Shown: positions 4,308-5,561 of the stretch, one piece after another
Layout: every line of letters starts with the position of its first letter
Numbering within the stretch: position 1 is the first letter of the stretch
Source of the DNA: an uncultured Peptococcaceae bacterium
GTDB lineage: Bacteria > Bacillota > Peptococcia > Peptococcales > Peptococcaceae
Assembly (NCBI GenBank): GCA_937976375.1
Contig: CALJRU010000033.1
Coordinates: forward strand, 1-5,561
Length of the DNA stretch: 5,561 bases
Reading direction: 5' to 3'
Translations under genes and position numbers: made by a program
The notes under the pieces: generated by a model
What the model was told of the DNA's origin: nothing
Databases searched by the model: none
The model's input: only the letters and a program-made list of their open reading frames with translations

Positions 4308-4966
4308 GCGTCTCCCTCCAAATGCGCCTGGTAATAGGCGTTGACCGATGGCTTCTTCATTAAAGCAGGCAGGCACACCTCTTTGAGCGAGCAGGCATTG
4401 CAGGCTTTGGTGCGTTTCACCTTCGGTGTGTGTCGGCGCTGCGCCAGCTGGTGCATCTCAGCGGCAGCTGTGGCCACTTCTTCCCGCAGGGCCTGCGTCA
4501 ACGCCACCGGCACGCGCTGGCGGGTCTCGCTGAAATACAGCGCGCCTTCTGAAATCGTGCAGCACAGCATTTCTTCCAGGCACATGGCCTGGGCGCAGAG
4601 CTGCACCTCGTTGGCATGGTCGCTCCTTGGGCGGCCTTTTTTGTATTCCACAGGATAAGGCTGATAGCAGCCTTCCACGCCAGCCAGAGGCACACCCGCT
4701 TCAGAGCGTCGAAATTCCACCACGTCGCAGGCGCCGGAAAGGCCCAAATCGCGAGAGAAAATGCGCATGTCGCAGGTGATGATCGTCTCGCCGCGGCGTT
4801 CGCGTTGTGCCGCGTCATGCGCGCGCTGGTGCACAATGCGCCCGTCCATGGTGCGGAGGTTTTCCGCCCACTGCTGTTCGAGATGGATCAGCGCCCATTG
4901 GCGGCGGCAGAACACAAAGTGCTGCAAGCCGGACAGCTGCAGCCAGTCGGCCTCATCATAGGCCAT
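4304..4966 (-). CDS. cas4: CRISPR-associated exonuclease Cas4, type I-C
   Basis: The 220-residue product carries the RecB-like nuclease motifs and iron-sulphur cysteines of Cas4: Cys20 in FVFCRRQWALIHLE, His46 in GRIVHQRAHD, Asp81 in GACDVVEF, Glu107 and Lys109 in YPVEYKKGRPR, Gln122 in NEVQLCAQA, then Cys189, Cys192 and Cys198 in CNACSLKEVC. The four cysteines bind a 4Fe-4S cluster. In type I-C systems Cas4 forms a complex with Cas1 and trims prespacers so that those with the correct PAM are inserted in the right direction. ATG at 4966 is supported by GGAG eight bases upstream and by the family N-terminus MAYDEADWLQLSGLQHF; an upstream in-frame start at 5023 lies inside cas7 and is rejected. 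It overlaps the cas7 end by 11 bases and the cas1 start by four. Confidence 0.97.
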   Translation of the reverse strand: MAYDEADWLQLSGLQHFVFCRRQWALIHLEQQWAENLRTMDGRIVHQRAHDAAQRERRGETIITCDMRIFSRDLGLSGACDVVEFRRSEAGVPLAGVEGCYQPYPVEYKKGRPRSDHANEVQLCAQAMCLEEMLCCTISEGALYFSETRQRVPVALTQALREEVATAAAEMHQLAQRRHTPKVKRTKACNACSLKEVCLPALMKKPSVNAYYQAHLEGDA

Positions 4967-5561
4967 CGATGATCTCCGCTTCGAGTCCTGGCAGTGGTTC
5001 CAGTTCCACGTTGTAGTCGTCAAAGCGTTCTGGAATCTGCACCCCTTCTTTTGGCGTCACCTTCACCGAACGATGCACCTTGGCAGAGGAGTATTGGCCG
5101 TCCTTGCAGTTGTGCTCCCACCAATACAGGCGCTGAACTTCCATGGAGCCTTCTGGACGCGCCGAGGAAGCATCGTTGACAAACAAGGTGCGCAGACATT
5201 CTTTGACGATGTCGGCGTCTTCCTGGGAGAAGCCTGTCTTTTCCGCGAGCTGCACATTGATGGAGCCTTTGAGCAAGTACACACCGAAGCGCACAAAATG
5301 CTTCATGCCCATGGTGTCGGAGGTGCGCTGGCCTTTGGCGCTTTTTTCGCCGTTGACACTTTTGGTGATTTGCATCGATTCAACATCCACCGGAGAGACG
5401 CTCACCGCCTGATGGATGGACACTGGCCCGCGCACGCCGATGGACACGCCCTTGTTGTCCTTGAAGGCAAAAACCTGCCCAAAGGTGCGCACATCCAGCC
5501 AGGTTTCGCAGGCCGTCTTGGCGTATTCGTCCGGGTCTTTGACGCCTTTCAGCGTGGCTGC
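4956..5561 (-). CDS. cas7: Cascade backbone protein Cas7 (Csd2), type I-C, 5' end missing
   Basis: The last 201 codons are present and the reading frame continues through the right edge. The fragment includes WLDVRTFGQVFAF, VSIGVRGPVSIHQAVSVSPV, a SVNGEKSAKGQRTSDTMGMK region quoted here from its start, and VRFGVYLLKGSINVQLAEKTG, shortened as FGVYLLKGSINVQLAEK; all are characteristic of type I-C Cas7/Csd2. With a usual length near 280-290 residues, roughly 80-90 N-terminal residues are missing. Several Cas7 copies wrap the crRNA spacer and form the backbone of the target-binding complex in the cytoplasm. The GTG at 5492 is an internal valine (in LDVRTF), not a start. The gene overlaps cas4 by 11 bases. 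Type I-C order predicts cas8c, cas5 and cas3 to the right. Confidence 0.96.
   Translation of the reverse strand, partial: AATLKGVKDPDEYAKTACETWLDVRTFGQVFAFKDNKGVSIGVRGPVSIHQAVSVSPVDVESMQITKSVNGEKSAKGQRTSDTMGMKHFVRFGVYLLKGSINVQLAEKTGFSQEDADIVKECLRTLFVNDASSARPEGSMEVQRLYWWEHNCKDGQYSSAKVHRSVKVTPKEGVQIPERFDDYNVELEPLPGLEAEIIDGL

Noticed and set aside
4308..4376. N-terminal extension of Cas1
   Set aside because: It would overlap cas4 coding sequence; the ATG at 4307 has a strong ribosome-binding site and the family N-terminus.
4967..5023. N-terminal extension of Cas4
   Set aside because: It lies inside the cas7 end; the family start is MAYDEADW at 4966.

Overview
The window joins two gene blocks that meet near position 2600. 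The right half (about 2616-5561) is the adaptation end of a type I-C CRISPR-Cas locus, read on the minus strand: the 3' part of cas7 (csd2), then cas4, cas1 and cas2, an AT-rich leader, and a very short array of three 33-bp repeats and two 35-bp spacers. The left half (1-2571) looks like the control and early region of a temperate phage or phage-like element. It has a CI/LexA-type self-cleaving repressor on the plus strand, back-to-back promoters, and a divergent minus-strand operon that starts with a small helix-turn-helix protein and runs through four small unknown proteins into a DUF6291-like gene cut by the left edge.

The host is most likely a fairly GC-rich member of the Firmicutes (Bacillota). 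Ribosome-binding sites are strong GGAGG-type sequences, and the repressor has a 12-base match to the 16S 3' end. Promoters are simple -35/-10 sequences, and the repressor, the small HTH protein and the DUF6291-like protein all resemble families from phages of that group. I cannot name the genus from this sequence.

Layout, left to right: DUF6291-like gene with an in-frame 30-bp repeat (1-428, minus); unknown ORFs of 61, 90 and 99 residues (454-1204, minus) joined by 4-base overlaps; an 80-residue two-helix membrane protein (1215-1457, minus); a 67-residue HTH protein (1494-1697, minus); a divergent regulatory region (1698-1859); the S24-family repressor (1860-2483, plus) and its terminator (2538-2571); the CRISPR array (2616-2784); the leader (2785-2971); then cas2, cas1, cas4 and partial cas7 (2972-5561, minus).

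The repressor and the small HTH protein would form a lysogeny switch, with RecA-stimulated self-cleavage of the repressor releasing the minus-strand operon. In the CRISPR half, Cas4-Cas1-Cas2 would select, trim and insert new spacers at the leader end (position 2784), and Cas7 would form the backbone of the crRNA-guided complex; cas5, cas8c and cas3 are expected beyond the right edge. The most informative observation is that spacer 1, read in the crRNA direction, encodes DMPLTTQALYF, a motif I recall from replication proteins of Firmicutes phages. The array therefore probably records infection by phages of the same broad kind as the element beside it.
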